Shown here: one piece after another, positions 5,089 through 5,103 of the stretch
Layout of the letters: each line of letters starts with the position of its first letter
Position numbering within the stretch: position 1 is the stretch's first letter
NCBI GenBank assembly: GCA_964536085.1
Contig: CAZHWR010000077.1
Coordinates: 1 to 5,103, forward strand
Source of the DNA: CAZHWR01 sp964536085
Lineage (GTDB): Bacteria; Bacillota; Clostridia; Oscillospirales; Ruminococcaceae
DNA length: 5,103 nt
Direction of reading: 5' to 3'
Position numbers and translations under genes: made by a program
The notes under the pieces: model-generated
What the model was told of the DNA's origin: nothing
Database searches by the model: none
The model's input: the letters and a program-made list of their open reading frames with translations, nothing else

Positions 5089-5103
5089 TTGTGCAATTTG
5101 CAT

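Overview
The window most likely comes from an anaerobic Bacillota genome of the Clostridia/Oscillospiraceae type. The main clues are SipW-type signal peptides ending in 'STFAWFTDSV', strong AAGGAG/AAAGGAGG ribosome binding sites, and mixed base composition. The assignment rests on protein family and RBS style only. All supported genes are on the minus strand and are read from high to low coordinates. They look like one locus for secreted, TasA/CalY-like extracellular matrix or surface-fibre proteins.

Layout in the direction of transcription: (1) 5103-4916 is a leader and promoter region. It holds an imperfect 17-bp palindrome resembling a Fur-family box, a run of nine G, a TATACA -10 candidate and a leader hairpin. 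(2) Gene A (4915-3443, 490 aa) has a SipW-type signal peptide, a TasA/CalY-like beta-sandwich and a C-terminal parallel beta-helix. (3) The 229-nt A-B spacer holds a paired-hairpin element and two further GC-rich hairpins. (4) Gene B (3213-1726, 495 aa) has almost the same signal peptide, a TasA/CalY-like domain and a second, less recognisable beta-rich half. (5) The 133-nt B-C spacer holds a second copy of the paired-hairpin element. (6) Gene C (1592-573, 339 aa) starts at GTG and is predicted to have two membrane segments. The second ends in a SipW-signal-like 'SYAWFT' motif, followed by an extracellular beta domain and a long Glu/Thr-rich tail. (7) 572-1 is non-coding as far as I can see. 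It holds a long hairpin ending in a U-run (probable operon terminator, 367-280) and a cluster of four simple hairpins.

By inference, A and B are secreted matrix subunits processed by a SipW-like signal peptidase, and C is a membrane-anchored partner (anchor, nucleator or assembly factor). No signal peptidase gene is in the window; one would be expected nearby outside it. No U-run terminator separates A, B and C, so one polycistronic transcript is likely. The two intercistronic paired hairpins may set the relative amounts of the three products.

The least explained feature is this paired-hairpin element. It occurs twice, each time about 20-30 nt after a stop codon. One arm is conserved, with a compensatory base-pair change and G-U pairs that only work in minus-strand RNA. 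The other arm has changed sequence completely but is still fully paired.
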